A stretch of DNA of 64,000 bases from Sediminibacterium magnilacihabitans (GCA_002973575.1 PVEQ01000002.1:248001-312000), one strand, 5' to 3'. Numbered from the stretch's first letter, positions 8,644 to 18,004 are shown. Translations and numbers: made by a program. The notes: generated by a model not told the origin, from the sequence alone.

Positions 8644-10109
8644 TTCTTTATTTCATAAAAAAAATAACATCACTATGCCAGTCAGGCTTGATGCGCAACA
8701 GCTTTTGGGGTCTGGCTTCAACCATATCGCAAGCGCTTTTAACAAGCCTGTTTTATGTAATGCTTGCAAGAAAATACAGCATAACTGATTTTTCGTATTT
8801 TCTGATTACCATCTCAATCTACCAGTTTCTCACAACCATTTCCAACCTGGGGTTGGGACAATGGTTTACCCGTGAAATTGTGAGTACCGGCAATGGAGAA
8901 AAGATCACGGGTAAGTTTCTGAAATTACAGTTGTATTGTGGAGCCGGTTTTTATCTGGTTAATATATTGATTGCTTTTGCGCTCTATGACAACTACGAAA
9001 TCCGCCTTCTCGCCGTACTAACAGGGATTAATATCGTTTTCGATAACCTTATTTATGTCATCAAATGCCTGAACATTGCAGGGGCGGTTCAACATATCAC
9101 TTTCAAGATTATTATTGCTGATTCTGTTCTAAAGTTCGTGATGATTTTGCTTTTCTTCTTTTTCCCAATATCCATTATAGCTTTATCATCCGGCCTTATT
9201 TGTATCAGATTCCTGACCCTTAACCTCTTCTTAAAATTTGGTTCAAGTCGGAGACTTGACGTACAGTCACTCCTTGCAAATAAGATATCTCTGAAAGAAG
9301 TGGCCAGGATCGTTCTTGCTAATTGGCCCTTTCTTGTCATTGGAAGCGCTTCCGTTGTTTACTGGCGCATCGGCAATATCATTATTTCTAAAATGCTTCC
9401 CCTTTTCGATCTGGCCATATATGAAATTTCTTTTCGCATATTTTCCCTCTTTCAAATAGTGCCGATCATCGTATCTACGTCACTATTTCCTCATTTAATT
9501 GCATTATATAACACCGGCGATACAGCACGATTCACTGCCTACTATAAAAAATATCTTCATTTTTTCCTGATCTACGGTTTATTTATATACACTTTCATCT
9601 ATTCATTTTCCGGGTGGATGGTGCCTTTTTTATTTGGGCAGCAATATGCCGCAGCGCCTGTCTATACTGAACAAATGTTTTTGACCATGTTGCTTTTTCC
9701 AACAGGCATGCTCCAGGCAACAGTATTGATATCAATGAAACTTGAAAGGGTCGATATGATCATCAATATTATCAGCCTCGTCATCGTGGTTGTATCGATC
9801 CTGGTAGGATTGTCTTTCATTCATTCACTTTCGGTTGTGAATATTTCCATATTTATCTCTTTTTTGATTTTTCATATATGCCAGGACTATATTCTTGTTA
9901 AAAGAAATATACTGACAATCAGGGGTATTCTGAATTTTTACTGCGTTACGACCATCTTTATTGCAGGCTATATCTACCTGTCAACAAAATGCCAGGCCGT
10001 TATCTTATTTGGAGTTATTTGGGCGTCGGCTGCTGCTGCATTCATCATCGCACAACGGATAAAAACAGTCAGGTCGCAACCTGCCATCGCAAACACAAGT
10101 ACTTTATAA
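8640..10109 (+). CDS. Lipid-linked oligosaccharide flippase (Wzx/MATE-like polysaccharide exporter)
   Basis: A 489-residue protein with the 12 to 14 membrane segments expected of the polysaccharide biosynthesis/MOP exporter family. It begins with the typical 'NSFWGLASTISQALLTSLFYVMLAR' region (split by the first helix) and continues through evenly spaced hydrophobic stretches to residue about 475. It would flip undecaprenyl-linked repeat units across the inner membrane for the neighbouring Wzy-type enzyme. Its ATG overlaps the previous stop (ATGA), indicating translational coupling. No residue-level motif distinguishes substrates in this family. Confidence 0.85.
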   Translation: MILYFIKKITSLCQSGLMRNSFWGLASTISQALLTSLFYVMLARKYSITDFSYFLITISIYQFLTTISNLGLGQWFTREIVSTGNGEKITGKFLKLQLYCGAGFYLVNILIAFALYDNYEIRLLAVLTGINIVFDNLIYVIKCLNIAGAVQHITFKIIIADSVLKFVMILLFFFFPISIIALSSGLICIRFLTLNLFLKFGSSRRLDVQSLLANKISLKEVARIVLANWPFLVIGSASVVYWRIGNIIISKMLPLFDLAIYEISFRIFSLFQIVPIIVSTSLFPHLIALYNTGDTARFTAYYKKYLHFFLIYGLFIYTFIYSFSGWMVPFLFGQQYAAAPVYTEQMFLTMLLFPTGMLQATVLISMKLERVDMIINIISLVIVVVSILVGLSFIHSLSVVNISIFISFLIFHICQDYILVKRNILTIRGILNFYCVTTIFIAGYIYLSTKCQAVILFGVIWASAAAAFIIAQRIKTVRSQPAIANTSTL

Positions 10110-10120
10110 CCTTATTACTG

Positions 10121-11224
10121 ATGAGAATATTTTACCTGTCTTCGGTTGATGTTATCGATACCGATATGAACGTTCTTCCACATCTCAGCAAAATGCATGA
10201 AATTGTTTTTGGATTGTTGATACCAGGCTCCAATTACAGCTATTGGGGAAAAGAGCTGAATCGAATAAAGGGCGAAAATAAGCTTATACAACTCAGGAGC
10301 ATTCGTCTGAAATACAGGCGAAGAAACCCCTTCAATATCCCTATTTACATAAGGTTGATTTTGTCAATCAGAAGAGGCCGTTACGACATCATTTATGTAA
10401 ATGATTTTGAAGACATCTATTTCAGGTTATTATTTGCGGTTTTCATCAGGAAGGATAAAACCCTTTGCGGAATCCATGATGTTGCATACCACAGCGGATG
10501 GAAGTATAAAATACTAAAGGGAGCAAGCAGGGAGTTATTTCTCAGAAAATTCGATACTGTTCTCACTTTTTCCCAGTCACAGGCGAAACTGCTTGAATCA
10601 AAGTACAGACGGGTGTTTTCAGTTCCGATGGCCTTGAAGCGTTTCGGAGACAATCCCGATATTAAAAAAGACTATAGTATTATTCAGTTTTTATTTTTTG
10701 GAACCATCGCTTCCTATAAAGGGCTGGATATGCTGATTACCGTGATAAAAAAATTATCGCTGAAGTACAACAATTTCCGGCTGATCATCGCGGGCAGATG
10801 CAATGAATGGACATCTGTTTACGAACCAATGGTTGCCAATAACAAAAATATCTTTACAGATATACGGCGTATTGAAAACGAAGAGATACCCTATTATTTT
10901 GCTTCCTCCCACTATCTTATCCTTCCTTATAAAGATGTAACACAAAGCGGCCCGTTGATGATCGCCTATTATTACCAGGTTCCGGTTATTGCAAGCGATC
11001 TCGAAGGATTCAGGGAATATATACAAGAAGGTACAACGGGATTCACTTTCAGTGTGGGCAAAGAAGATCAGCTGGAAAAGGCAATTGAGAATTCAATACT
11101 CAGAAAAAAGGAAGCGTATGAGCACCTCGTCAGCAATCTGAAAGATTCCGTTTCAAAGAAATATGGTGCAGCAACTATTGCATCGAAGTACGACAAGGTT
11201 TTTAAAAAAGTTTATGAGAGTTAA
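10121..11224 (+). CDS. Glycosyltransferase family 4-like protein
   Basis: A 367-residue GT-B fold glycosyltransferase. The C-terminal half has the GT4 nucleotide-sugar region: 'FFGTIASYKGLDML' near residue 193, 'LIIAGRCNEW', and the donor-binding acid segment 'PYKDVTQSGPLMIAYYYQVPVIAS' split across residues 271-295. An N-terminal Rossmann half ('RIFYLSSVDVIDTD') would bind the acceptor. The ATG at 10121 lies 11 bases after the flippase stop. An open frame extending upstream to 9989 overlaps the flippase and has no family similarity. Sugar specificity cannot be read from the sequence. Confidence 0.8.
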   Translation: MRIFYLSSVDVIDTDMNVLPHLSKMHEIVFGLLIPGSNYSYWGKELNRIKGENKLIQLRSIRLKYRRRNPFNIPIYIRLILSIRRGRYDIIYVNDFEDIYFRLLFAVFIRKDKTLCGIHDVAYHSGWKYKILKGASRELFLRKFDTVLTFSQSQAKLLESKYRRVFSVPMALKRFGDNPDIKKDYSIIQFLFFGTIASYKGLDMLITVIKKLSLKYNNFRLIIAGRCNEWTSVYEPMVANNKNIFTDIRRIENEEIPYYFASSHYLILPYKDVTQSGPLMIAYYYQVPVIASDLEGFREYIQEGTTGFTFSVGKEDQLEKAIENSILRKKEAYEHLVSNLKDSVSKKYGAATIASKYDKVFKKVYES

Positions 11225-11244
11225 CTCCATTTAAAACAATCGTC

Positions 11245-11760
11245 ATGTTTTTTTTTCAATTCATATTCCAGGACTGGAAAGCGAATAAGAAGAATCCAAA
11301 AGGAAGGATCATCCTGTTGCTTTTCAGGATTGCTAATTTCTGCTCTAAACGTCGGATCTATTTCTATTTAGGCGCGCCATATCTGATCTTCTATAAAATT
11401 CTTGTTGAATGTTGTTTCTGTATTGAAATACCATGGAATGTCAAAATCGGAAGGAACCTCACTTTATTTCACGGACAATGTCTGGTAATGAACAGAGAAG
11501 TGGTGATCGGGGAGAACTGCACATTAAGACATTGTATAACCATCGGTCACAAACAAGTTAAAACCGGGGGGTTCAGCGGGTCGCCGGTTATCGGTGATCA
11601 TGTTGACATAGGCAGCAATGTTTGCATTATCGGCAAAATTCATATCGGCGATCATGTTAAAATAGGCTGTGGCTCCATAGTAACAAAAACTATTTATGAT
11701 CACTTAACCGTATTAGGGAATCCTGCTGTTCCCATGCATGAAAGAGAACGTATACTTTAA
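11245..11760 (+). CDS. Serine acetyltransferase-like (WcaB-type) left-handed beta-helix O-acetyltransferase
   Basis: The 171-residue protein has hexapeptide repeats forming a left-handed beta-helix from about residue 75 to 160 ('VIGENCTLRHCITIGH', 'VIGDHVDIGSNVCIIG', 'HIGDHVKIGCGSIV'). Its organisation matches the CysE-like group that includes colanic acid acetyltransferase WcaB: an N-terminal helical part with 'QDWKANKKNPKG', then the helix with a catalytic-type His in 'LRHCITIGH'. In a polysaccharide cluster it most likely O-acetylates a sugar residue using acetyl-CoA. True serine acetyltransferase is unlikely, as the protein is short and the context is glycan synthesis. Confidence 0.75.
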   Translation: MFFFQFIFQDWKANKKNPKGRIILLLFRIANFCSKRRIYFYLGAPYLIFYKILVECCFCIEIPWNVKIGRNLTLFHGQCLVMNREVVIGENCTLRHCITIGHKQVKTGGFSGSPVIGDHVDIGSNVCIIGKIHIGDHVKIGCGSIVTKTIYDHLTVLGNPAVPMHERERIL

Positions 11761-11797
11761 AAAAACACTATTCAGTCAATAAAATTCAAATCAATAT

Positions 11798-12889
11798 ATG
11801 AAAGTATTAATTGGAATCAATCCTAAAGGGCACATCCATCTTGCTACAGATGAATTGGATGGATTAGCCCGCATCGGCATGCAGTGCGTGCCTATCAGGT
11901 ATGGCAGAAAAAATTATTCGGTGAAAGGGATAATACGAAGGCTATTCGACATAATATCCAATTCGTTCAACATCATTTCATCGCTGTATCAACTTTCGCC
12001 TGATATTTTGTATCTCAATTCACGCCTTGAGCCTGTTGCATCTGCAAGGGATTTTATCACCATACTCCTTGTGAAATGTTTTTATTATAAAAGAATAAAC
12101 ATTGCCATAAAATCACATGGATCCGACCTGTCTGTATTTACTACCAGGGCCTTTCTGTACAGGCGGATCATCATCCCCTATCTTACGCGGCATGTTGATT
12201 TGTGGCTATTTCTTTCCAAAGAAGAGAAAAATGCTGCCAGACAGTACAGCATGCGGATGGCCGAAAGAGTATTTGTCACCGGCAATATCATTGAGCCTTC
12301 CCGGCTGATATCAAGCGATGATTTCAGGGTGAAATACCATCTCAATAATGAGAAGCTGAGAATACTTTTTATCGGACGAGTCGTCTATGACAAGGGAGTG
12401 TTTGAATTTTTGAAGGCCATACCACTGGTTGAAAGAAAAGATAAATGTGATTTTATCCTGGTGGGAGATGGTGAAGATCTCGGCCAGGCCAAAGAACTGG
12501 CCTGTGAGCTTGGTGTAACCTCTTATATACGTTTCCTGGGTTGGGTAGAACAGGGTGAGGCAGAGCGTTTTTACGGCAGTGTTGATATGCTGGTCTTCCC
12601 CACTTTTCACGGCGAAGGCTTCCCAATGGTTTTATTCAAAGCGATTGCTTCAGGATTGCCGGTAATTACCACCAGAATACGGGCAGCAATCGACTATTTA
12701 AGAATGCCCGAAAATGTTATCTGGGTAGAGCCGAAAAATGAAAAACAGGTTGCGGAAGCTATCAATGAACTGATAAAGAACGAAGAACTCAGAAGAAATA
12801 TGAGTGCTAATAATAAAAAAATAGCGCATCAATTCTCTCGCGATAAAATTTGCGATGAGATGAATGAAGCATTCATGTCACTACAATAA
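11798..12889 (+). CDS. Glycosyltransferase family 4 protein, copy A of a tandem pair
   Basis: A 363-residue GT-B glycosyltransferase. The retained GT4 features are 'LFIGRVVYDKGVFEFLKAI' near residue 190, 'ILVGDGED', 'VDMLVFPTFHGEGFPMVLFKA' split across residues 261-282, and 'SGLPVITTRIRAAID'. An acceptor-side motif 'KSHGSDLS' lies near residue 105. It is a close paralogue of the gene at 13567-14655 (about 70 percent identical by eye, gapless over nearly the full length), with an acyltransferase gene between the two copies. The pair may add two similar sugars or the same sugar in two linkages. Confidence 0.82.
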   Translation: MKVLIGINPKGHIHLATDELDGLARIGMQCVPIRYGRKNYSVKGIIRRLFDIISNSFNIISSLYQLSPDILYLNSRLEPVASARDFITILLVKCFYYKRINIAIKSHGSDLSVFTTRAFLYRRIIIPYLTRHVDLWLFLSKEEKNAARQYSMRMAERVFVTGNIIEPSRLISSDDFRVKYHLNNEKLRILFIGRVVYDKGVFEFLKAIPLVERKDKCDFILVGDGEDLGQAKELACELGVTSYIRFLGWVEQGEAERFYGSVDMLVFPTFHGEGFPMVLFKAIASGLPVITTRIRAAIDYLRMPENVIWVEPKNEKQVAEAINELIKNEELRRNMSANNKKIAHQFSRDKICDEMNEAFMSLQ

Positions 12890-12900
12890 AACAAATTACT

Positions 12901-13458
12901 ATGTCTATCATTAAATCACTCAAAAAAGTCAGGAATGAGTTGCTTAGGAAAATCAAATACAGGAAATACTCCATTGGCCCGGGATTTTCATCCGGCATAC
13001 GTGTACGTTTATGGGCTAAACGAAAACTGGTGATCGGCAGGAATTTTTATATCGGCAGAGATGCCCTGGTTGAGACCGATGCGATCATCGGTGATAATGT
13101 TATGCTCGGCAATCGTGTTGCAGTGATTGGCAAATACGATCACAACTTTCAGCAGGTAGGTACTCCCATCAGGCATGCAGTACAGATGAGAGATACTGAT
13201 TACGATTGGAAAGGGAGCAGCCTGATTACGATAATAGAGAATGATGTTATGGTAGGCCATGGCAGCACCATCTACGGTGGTGTAAAAATTGGTGAAGGAA
13301 GCATTGTAGCGGCTACCAGTTTAGTAACTAAAGATATTGAACCCTACTCAATATACGCAGGATCGCCTGCTAAAAAAATAAAGTGCAGGTTCGATACAAA
13401 GGAAGATCTGCATAAACACCTTGAATTGGTACAATCGAAGTACTTCGGCATCCTGTAA
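12901..13458 (+). CDS. Left-handed beta-helix acyltransferase (LbH, CatB/WcaF-like)
   Basis: The 185-residue protein carries hexapeptide repeats from about residue 38 ('LVIGRNFYIGRDALVETDA', 'IIGDNVMLGNRVAVIG') to about 150 ('VGHGSTIYGGVKIGEGSIV', 'LVTKDIEPYSIYAGSPAKKIK'). The ending 'YAGSPAKKI' is typical of sugar O-acetyltransferases that use acetyl-CoA. 'GKYDHNFQQVGTPI' near residue 76 contains the usual active-site histidine. The gene sits 11 bases after glycosyltransferase copy A and before copy B, so it probably modifies a sugar of the same repeat unit. The exact acyl group and position are unknown. Confidence 0.78.
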   Translation: MSIIKSLKKVRNELLRKIKYRKYSIGPGFSSGIRVRLWAKRKLVIGRNFYIGRDALVETDAIIGDNVMLGNRVAVIGKYDHNFQQVGTPIRHAVQMRDTDYDWKGSSLITIIENDVMVGHGSTIYGGVKIGEGSIVAATSLVTKDIEPYSIYAGSPAKKIKCRFDTKEDLHKHLELVQSKYFGIL

Positions 13459-13566
13459 AGCTGGTCTGCGTTCATCTGCAGACAAAGCTACTCTCTACAA
13501 TAATTTTTTAACTGACTTAAACAGCTCCTCACTTTTTCGTCAATTAATAAATCGAAAAATAATTTC

Positions 13567-14655
13567 ATGAAAGTATTAATTGGTATGAACCCAAAAGCGC
13601 ATGTGCTACCCGGGACGGATGAATTGTACGGGCTCAACAAGATCGGATTCAAATGCAAGTCTACCAGGTATGGCAGAAAAAATTACTCCGTACAGGGGCA
13701 CATACAAAGGTTATTCGATACTGTTTTAAACTCATTCAGTATCGTTTCTACATTGTATACATTTTCACCCGATATTTTATACCTGAATTCACGTCTTGAA
13801 CCCCTTGCTTCTGTCAGAGATTGCATCACTGTATTCCTTGTAAAATGTTTTTATTATAAAAAGCTGAAGATCGCAATAAAATCACACGGGTCCGACATGT
13901 CCACGCTTACAAGGAAATCTTTTCTATACAAACGAATCGTCATTCCTTATCTCACTCGCCATGTAGACTTGTGGCTTTTCCTTTCAAGGGAAGAGAAAAA
14001 CACCATCGGCAAATACAATACAGGCATAGCTGAAAAAGTGTTTGTCACCTGCAATATCATAGAACCTTCCCGGCTTATATCAAGCGCTGAGTTCAGAAAA
14101 AAATATAAGCTGAATAATGACAAACTCAAAATCATTTTCATAGGTCGTGTAGTTGCCGAAAAAGGAGTGTTTGAATTTTTGAAGGCTATACCATTAGTCG
14201 ATCGTAAAGAAAAATGTGATTTTATCCTGGTGGGAGATGGCAAAGATTTTACCCGGGCGAAACAGCTTGCCAGAGAACTCAGCCTTAATTCTTATTTAAG
14301 GTTCATTGGGTGGGTAGAGGAGGCAGAAATAGAGTGTTTTTACGATTGTGTTGATATGCTCATCATGCCTACTTTTCATCCGGAAGGATTTTCAATGGTT
14401 TTATTCAATGCCGTTGCTTCAGGATTACCTGTTGTCACTACCAGAATACGCGCTGCAGTTGATCATTTAAAAATGCCCGAAAATGTTATCTGGGTTGAAC
14501 CCAAAAGCGAGAGGCAAGTTGCTGATGCAATCAATGAATTGATAATAAATGAAGCACTTAGAAATAAAATGAGCGCCAACAATAAAAGGCTTGCCTCCCG
14601 GTTCTCACGCGATAAAGTTTGTCATGAAATGAGCGAAGCATTTATGTCGCTCTAA
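13567..14655 (+). CDS. Glycosyltransferase family 4 protein, copy B of a tandem pair
   Basis: A 362-residue paralogue of the gene at 11798-12889. The first 18 bases of the two reading frames are almost identical, and long blocks such as 'PDILYLNSRLEP', 'IPYLTRHVDLWLFLS', 'NIIEPSRLISS' and 'MPENVIWVEPK' are shared. Differences cluster near residues 12-33 and 108-155 of the N-terminal acceptor half, while the donor half is better conserved ('FIGRVVAEKGVFEFLKAI'). This suggests duplication followed by change of acceptor. The gap before it (13459-13566) holds a weak 6-bp hairpin but no clear terminator. Confidence 0.82.
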   Translation: MKVLIGMNPKAHVLPGTDELYGLNKIGFKCKSTRYGRKNYSVQGHIQRLFDTVLNSFSIVSTLYTFSPDILYLNSRLEPLASVRDCITVFLVKCFYYKKLKIAIKSHGSDMSTLTRKSFLYKRIVIPYLTRHVDLWLFLSREEKNTIGKYNTGIAEKVFVTCNIIEPSRLISSAEFRKKYKLNNDKLKIIFIGRVVAEKGVFEFLKAIPLVDRKEKCDFILVGDGKDFTRAKQLARELSLNSYLRFIGWVEEAEIECFYDCVDMLIMPTFHPEGFSMVLFNAVASGLPVVTTRIRAAVDHLKMPENVIWVEPKSERQVADAINELIINEALRNKMSANNKRLASRFSRDKVCHEMSEAFMSL

Positions 14656-14783
14656 ATCCACCACATTACTGTTGGTAATCGCACGCTTTTACATCGGCGA
14701 ATGCCATCTCATGACACTACAACATAGATACCAGCAAAAAAGCAGGAAAAATAATTCAAACAATTTCTAAATGTATAGACTAT

Positions 14784-15560
14784 ATGCTAAGAAGAAAATT
14801 GATGCATTTCGACCTTTCGGTGGGTGCCTACTCAACATTCGTACCCAACATCATGCGCCTTGCAAAGCAAAGGTTATCATCCAATGTATGTATTGCGGCT
14901 GTGCACATGTTTGTAGAAGCATGGATCGACAGAAGTTATCAAAAAGTTATCAATAGCGCCGATATTATAACACCAGATGGAAAACCGTTGACATGGGCGA
15001 TGCGCCTCCTTTATGGAATCAGACAGGACAGGGTTGCCGGTAGCGATATCCTGCCCGAAATATTACAGGAATGTGAAAAACAGCGCCTGACAGTATTTTT
15101 TTATGGGGGCTCGCAGCGTTTATTGGATGAGACTTCAAAATTTCTCAGTAATCAATATCCTGCTTTAAAAGTAGCAGGCATGTACAGCCCGCCATTCAGG
15201 GAATTAACCGAGATGGAAAATGTTGAGATCGCAAAAAAAATAAATGATGCCGCTCCCAATATCGTGATCGTAATACTTGGGTGCCCCAAACAGGAAAGAT
15301 GGTCGGCTTATATGAAAGGAAAGATCCATTCGGTAATGGTTGCGGTCGGCGGTGCCTTGCCAATAGTAATAGGCATACAGAAAAGAGCTCCGCGGTGGAT
15401 GCAGCGTTCGGGGCTGGAATGGGTACACAGACTGTCCGTTGAGCCAAAGCGGTTATTCAAAAGATATGCGATAACCAATACGCTATTCATATACATCATC
15501 TTCCGGGAGTTTTTGCGAAGAAAGATATTCCGCAATCATATCCGGTATGATAGAGATTAA
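14784..15560 (+). CDS. WecG/TagA/CpsF family glycosyltransferase (GT26)
   Basis: A 258-residue protein with the full family pattern: 'ADIITPDGKPLTWAMRL' near residue 57, 'VFFYGGSQRLLDE' near 105, 'VILGCPKQERWSAYM' near 157, and 'VAVGGALPIVIG' near 180. A basic C-terminal tail ('LFKRYAITN', 'REFLRRKIFRN') fits membrane association. Family members transfer N-acetylmannosaminuronate, N-acetylmannosamine or glucose-type sugars to lipid-linked acceptors, often as the second step after the initiating transferase. The ATG at 14784 gives a normal length. The initiating transferase itself is two genes downstream. Confidence 0.85.
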   Translation: MLRRKLMHFDLSVGAYSTFVPNIMRLAKQRLSSNVCIAAVHMFVEAWIDRSYQKVINSADIITPDGKPLTWAMRLLYGIRQDRVAGSDILPEILQECEKQRLTVFFYGGSQRLLDETSKFLSNQYPALKVAGMYSPPFRELTEMENVEIAKKINDAAPNIVIVILGCPKQERWSAYMKGKIHSVMVAVGGALPIVIGIQKRAPRWMQRSGLEWVHRLSVEPKRLFKRYAITNTLFIYIIFREFLRRKIFRNHIRYDRD

Positions 15561-15595
15561 AATATTACCGAAACATTGAACATAAACATATACCT

Positions 15596-16564
15596 ATGAA
15601 CAAAAAAGCACTTGTATGTGGCGCCGGCGGATTCATTGGTGGCCATTTGGTTAGCCGTTTAAAAAAAGAAGGTTACTGGGTGAGGAGTACAGACCTGAAA
15701 GAAAATGAATATGGTAACAATGGCGCCGACGAAATGATCCTCGGAGACCTTCGAAATCCCGAGTTGGCAGCTGCTGTAGTTACCAACGATTTGGATGAAA
15801 TATACCAGCTGGCAGCGGATATGGGCGGCGCCGGCTTTGTATTTACGGGTGAACATGATGCAGCCATTATGCACAACAGTGCAACCATCAACCTGAATGT
15901 ACTGGAAGAAGCAAAGAATAAAAAAATACCTAAAATATTTTATTCCTCTTCTGCCTGCATGTACCCGGAATACAACCAATTAGATCCCGACAATCCTACC
16001 TGTTCTGAAGATTCCGCATACCCGGCAGCGCCTGACAGCGAATATGGCTGGGAAAAACTTTTCAGTGAAAGATTGTTTCTTTCTTATCAGCGTAATCATG
16101 GAATAAAGGTAAGGATCGCCCGTTTTCACAACATATTTGGGCCCCAGGGAACCTGGACAGGTGGCAGGGAAAAAGCGCCGGCAGCCGTTTGCCGGAAAGT
16201 TGCAGAAACACCGGATGGCGGCGTTATCGAAATCTGGGGAGATGGCAGGCAAACCCGCTCATTCCTTATTGTAGATGAATGCGTGGAAGGAATCAGGCGA
16301 TTGATGAACAGCAATTTTTCGGGCCCTGTAAATATCGGCTCAGAGGAAATGATTGCTATCAATGATTTTGCAAAAATGGTCATTGCCATCTCAGGAAAAA
16401 AATTGTCGATTAAGAATATTCCGGGTCCAACAGGTGTAAGAGGCAGAAATTCTGATAATACTTTGATCAAAGAAAAACTAAGCTGGGCTCCTACCCAACC
16501 CTTGAAGAGCGGTGTAGAAAAAACATATATATGGATAACAGAACAGCTCAAGGCGTCAAAATAA
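15596..16564 (+). CDS. GDP-mannose 3,5-epimerase-like short-chain dehydrogenase/reductase
   Basis: This 322-residue extended SDR enzyme resembles plant GDP-mannose 3,5-epimerase (GME), which turns GDP-D-mannose into GDP-L-galactose and GDP-L-gulose. The NAD site is 'GAGGFIGGHL' at 9-18. The GME-type residues align at a constant offset of 24 from Arabidopsis GME as I remember it: Cys121 in 'SSACMYPE' (Cys145), Tyr150/Lys154 in 'YGWEK' (Tyr174/Lys178), and Lys193 in 'GGREKAPAA' (Lys217). Other family hallmarks are 'IFGPQGTWTGG', 'RSFLIVDECVEG' and 'GVRGRNSDN'. It would supply an L-sugar nucleotide to the polysaccharide. A general UDP-glucose epimerase would lack the Cys and second Lys. Confidence 0.87.
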   Translation: MNKKALVCGAGGFIGGHLVSRLKKEGYWVRSTDLKENEYGNNGADEMILGDLRNPELAAAVVTNDLDEIYQLAADMGGAGFVFTGEHDAAIMHNSATINLNVLEEAKNKKIPKIFYSSSACMYPEYNQLDPDNPTCSEDSAYPAAPDSEYGWEKLFSERLFLSYQRNHGIKVRIARFHNIFGPQGTWTGGREKAPAAVCRKVAETPDGGVIEIWGDGRQTRSFLIVDECVEGIRRLMNSNFSGPVNIGSEEMIAINDFAKMVIAISGKKLSIKNIPGPTGVRGRNSDNTLIKEKLSWAPTQPLKSGVEKTYIWITEQLKASK

Positions 16565-16606
16565 ATTTGAAATGAATGTTCAGTCACACATTAGAAATCA
16601 AAACCG

Positions 16607-18004
16607 ATGGATAAGAAATCATTGCGTTTAATGCAGTCGTTTTTGACCTGTCTTGACATTTTATCCCTCAATGTCATTTTCTGCATTGCATGCTATCATT
16701 TTGAACAGCAGTTGGTGAAGGGCCTTTTTTTCTATTACGCCTTATTCATGTTTTATTTGAATATCTCCTGGTTGTGCGCGGCCCTTGTTACAGGTCAGTA
16801 CAGTGAGAAAAATATTTCATTTTTCGAGCGGTTAGCAAGACGTTCGTTCCGCGCATATGTTTATTTTCTGCTGATGGGATTGGCCTACCTGTTTTTTTCC
16901 CAACAGGCCTATATTTCAAGGCTATTTACGGCCGTAGTGCTTACTGGCTTTGCGATGGCTTTGTTTTTTAACCGTTTCCTGTACGTCTTCATATACGGCT
17001 ATTATAAAAGAACCGGGGATGGAGCAGAAAAAATTGTGATTGTAGGATACAATGACGTCTCCAAAAAGCTAGCAACCTATCTTGAAAAAGATCCTGCGAG
17101 CAAGCATATTGTGGGTTTTTGTGAATCGCCGGGAAATGTGAAAGAATTGTCGCACTACCCTATCCTGGGCAATGTAGCCGACGTAGTAACCGTATGCAGA
17201 CAATATGGAGTTACAGAAATATATTCCACCATTCCTCCGCGGCAAAACCCGGAGATCATCCGGCTCATCAATGATGCTGATTTCAATTGCATCCGGTTTA
17301 AAGTCATACCCGATCTTAATCATTTCATTCCCCGCTTCGGGCATATAGATTATCTGGATGATGACCTGCCGGTGATCTCACTCAGGCATGAACCGCTTGA
17401 GGATGCCGGCAGCAGAATAAAAAAAAGGATATTTGATATCATTTTCAGTTCAGCCGTAACATTGTTAGTATTGAGCTGGCTGTTCCCCCTTATCGCCATC
17501 CTGATAAAATTAAGTTCCAAAGGCCCCGTTTTTTTCATTCAAAAAAGAGCAGGAAGAAATAATAAAGTATTCAACGTTTTTAAGTTCCGGACGCTTAAGC
17601 ATGAAAGTGAGGCGCAGGACTTCCGGCAGGTGAGCAAAAACGACAACAGGGTTTTTAAGGTAGGACGATTTTTAAGGAAAACAAACCTGGACGAGCTACC
17701 CCAGTTTCTAAATGTGCTTGCCGGCCAGATGAGCGTATGCGGACCAAGACCGCATCCTTTACCTCTGAATGACACTTACAAAATGGTGGTTGATAAATTT
17801 ATGGTCCGGCATTTTCTAAAACCCGGAATTACCGGATGGGCGCAGGTTAACGGACTTAGGGGAGAAACAGAAAATAAATGGAAGATGACCAAAAGAATCG
17901 AGGCCGACCTGTGGTACCTTGAAAACTGGAGCTTCTGGCTGGATATAAAAATTATATTCCTTACTATATTCAATATGATCCGCGGAGAAAAGAATGCTTT
18001 TTAA
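16607..18004 (+). CDS. Undecaprenyl-phosphate sugar phosphotransferase (WcaJ/WbaP-type initiating enzyme)
   Basis: The protein (465 aa) transfers a sugar 1-phosphate to undecaprenyl phosphate and so starts repeat-unit assembly. It has four N-terminal membrane segments (about residues 10-125), a CoA-binding-like Rossmann domain (about 140-250), a reentrant hydrophobic segment (about 275-300) and the catalytic bacterial sugar transferase domain. Signatures are 'IQKRAGRNNKVFNVFKFRT' near 310, the catalytic 'LRKTNLDELPQFLNVL' near 350 and 'PGITGWAQVNGLRGET' near 408. It is the last gene of the cluster; in many Bacteroidota loci the initiating enzyme is also terminal. A hairpin terminator follows. 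Confidence 0.9.
   Translation: MDKKSLRLMQSFLTCLDILSLNVIFCIACYHFEQQLVKGLFFYYALFMFYLNISWLCAALVTGQYSEKNISFFERLARRSFRAYVYFLLMGLAYLFFSQQAYISRLFTAVVLTGFAMALFFNRFLYVFIYGYYKRTGDGAEKIVIVGYNDVSKKLATYLEKDPASKHIVGFCESPGNVKELSHYPILGNVADVVTVCRQYGVTEIYSTIPPRQNPEIIRLINDADFNCIRFKVIPDLNHFIPRFGHIDYLDDDLPVISLRHEPLEDAGSRIKKRIFDIIFSSAVTLLVLSWLFPLIAILIKLSSKGPVFFIQKRAGRNNKVFNVFKFRTLKHESEAQDFRQVSKNDNRVFKVGRFLRKTNLDELPQFLNVLAGQMSVCGPRPHPLPLNDTYKMVVDKFMVRHFLKPGITGWAQVNGLRGETENKWKMTKRIEADLWYLENWSFWLDIKIIFLTIFNMIRGEKNAF

Noticed and set aside
9989..10120. N-terminal extension of the glycosyltransferase inside the flippase gene
   Set aside because: The region encodes the flippase C-terminus in another frame, and the glycosyltransferase fold starts at 10121.
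13464..13483. Hairpin GTCTGC/GCAGAC between the acyltransferase and glycosyltransferase copy B
   Set aside because: It has a short stem and no following T-run, so I do not call a terminator.
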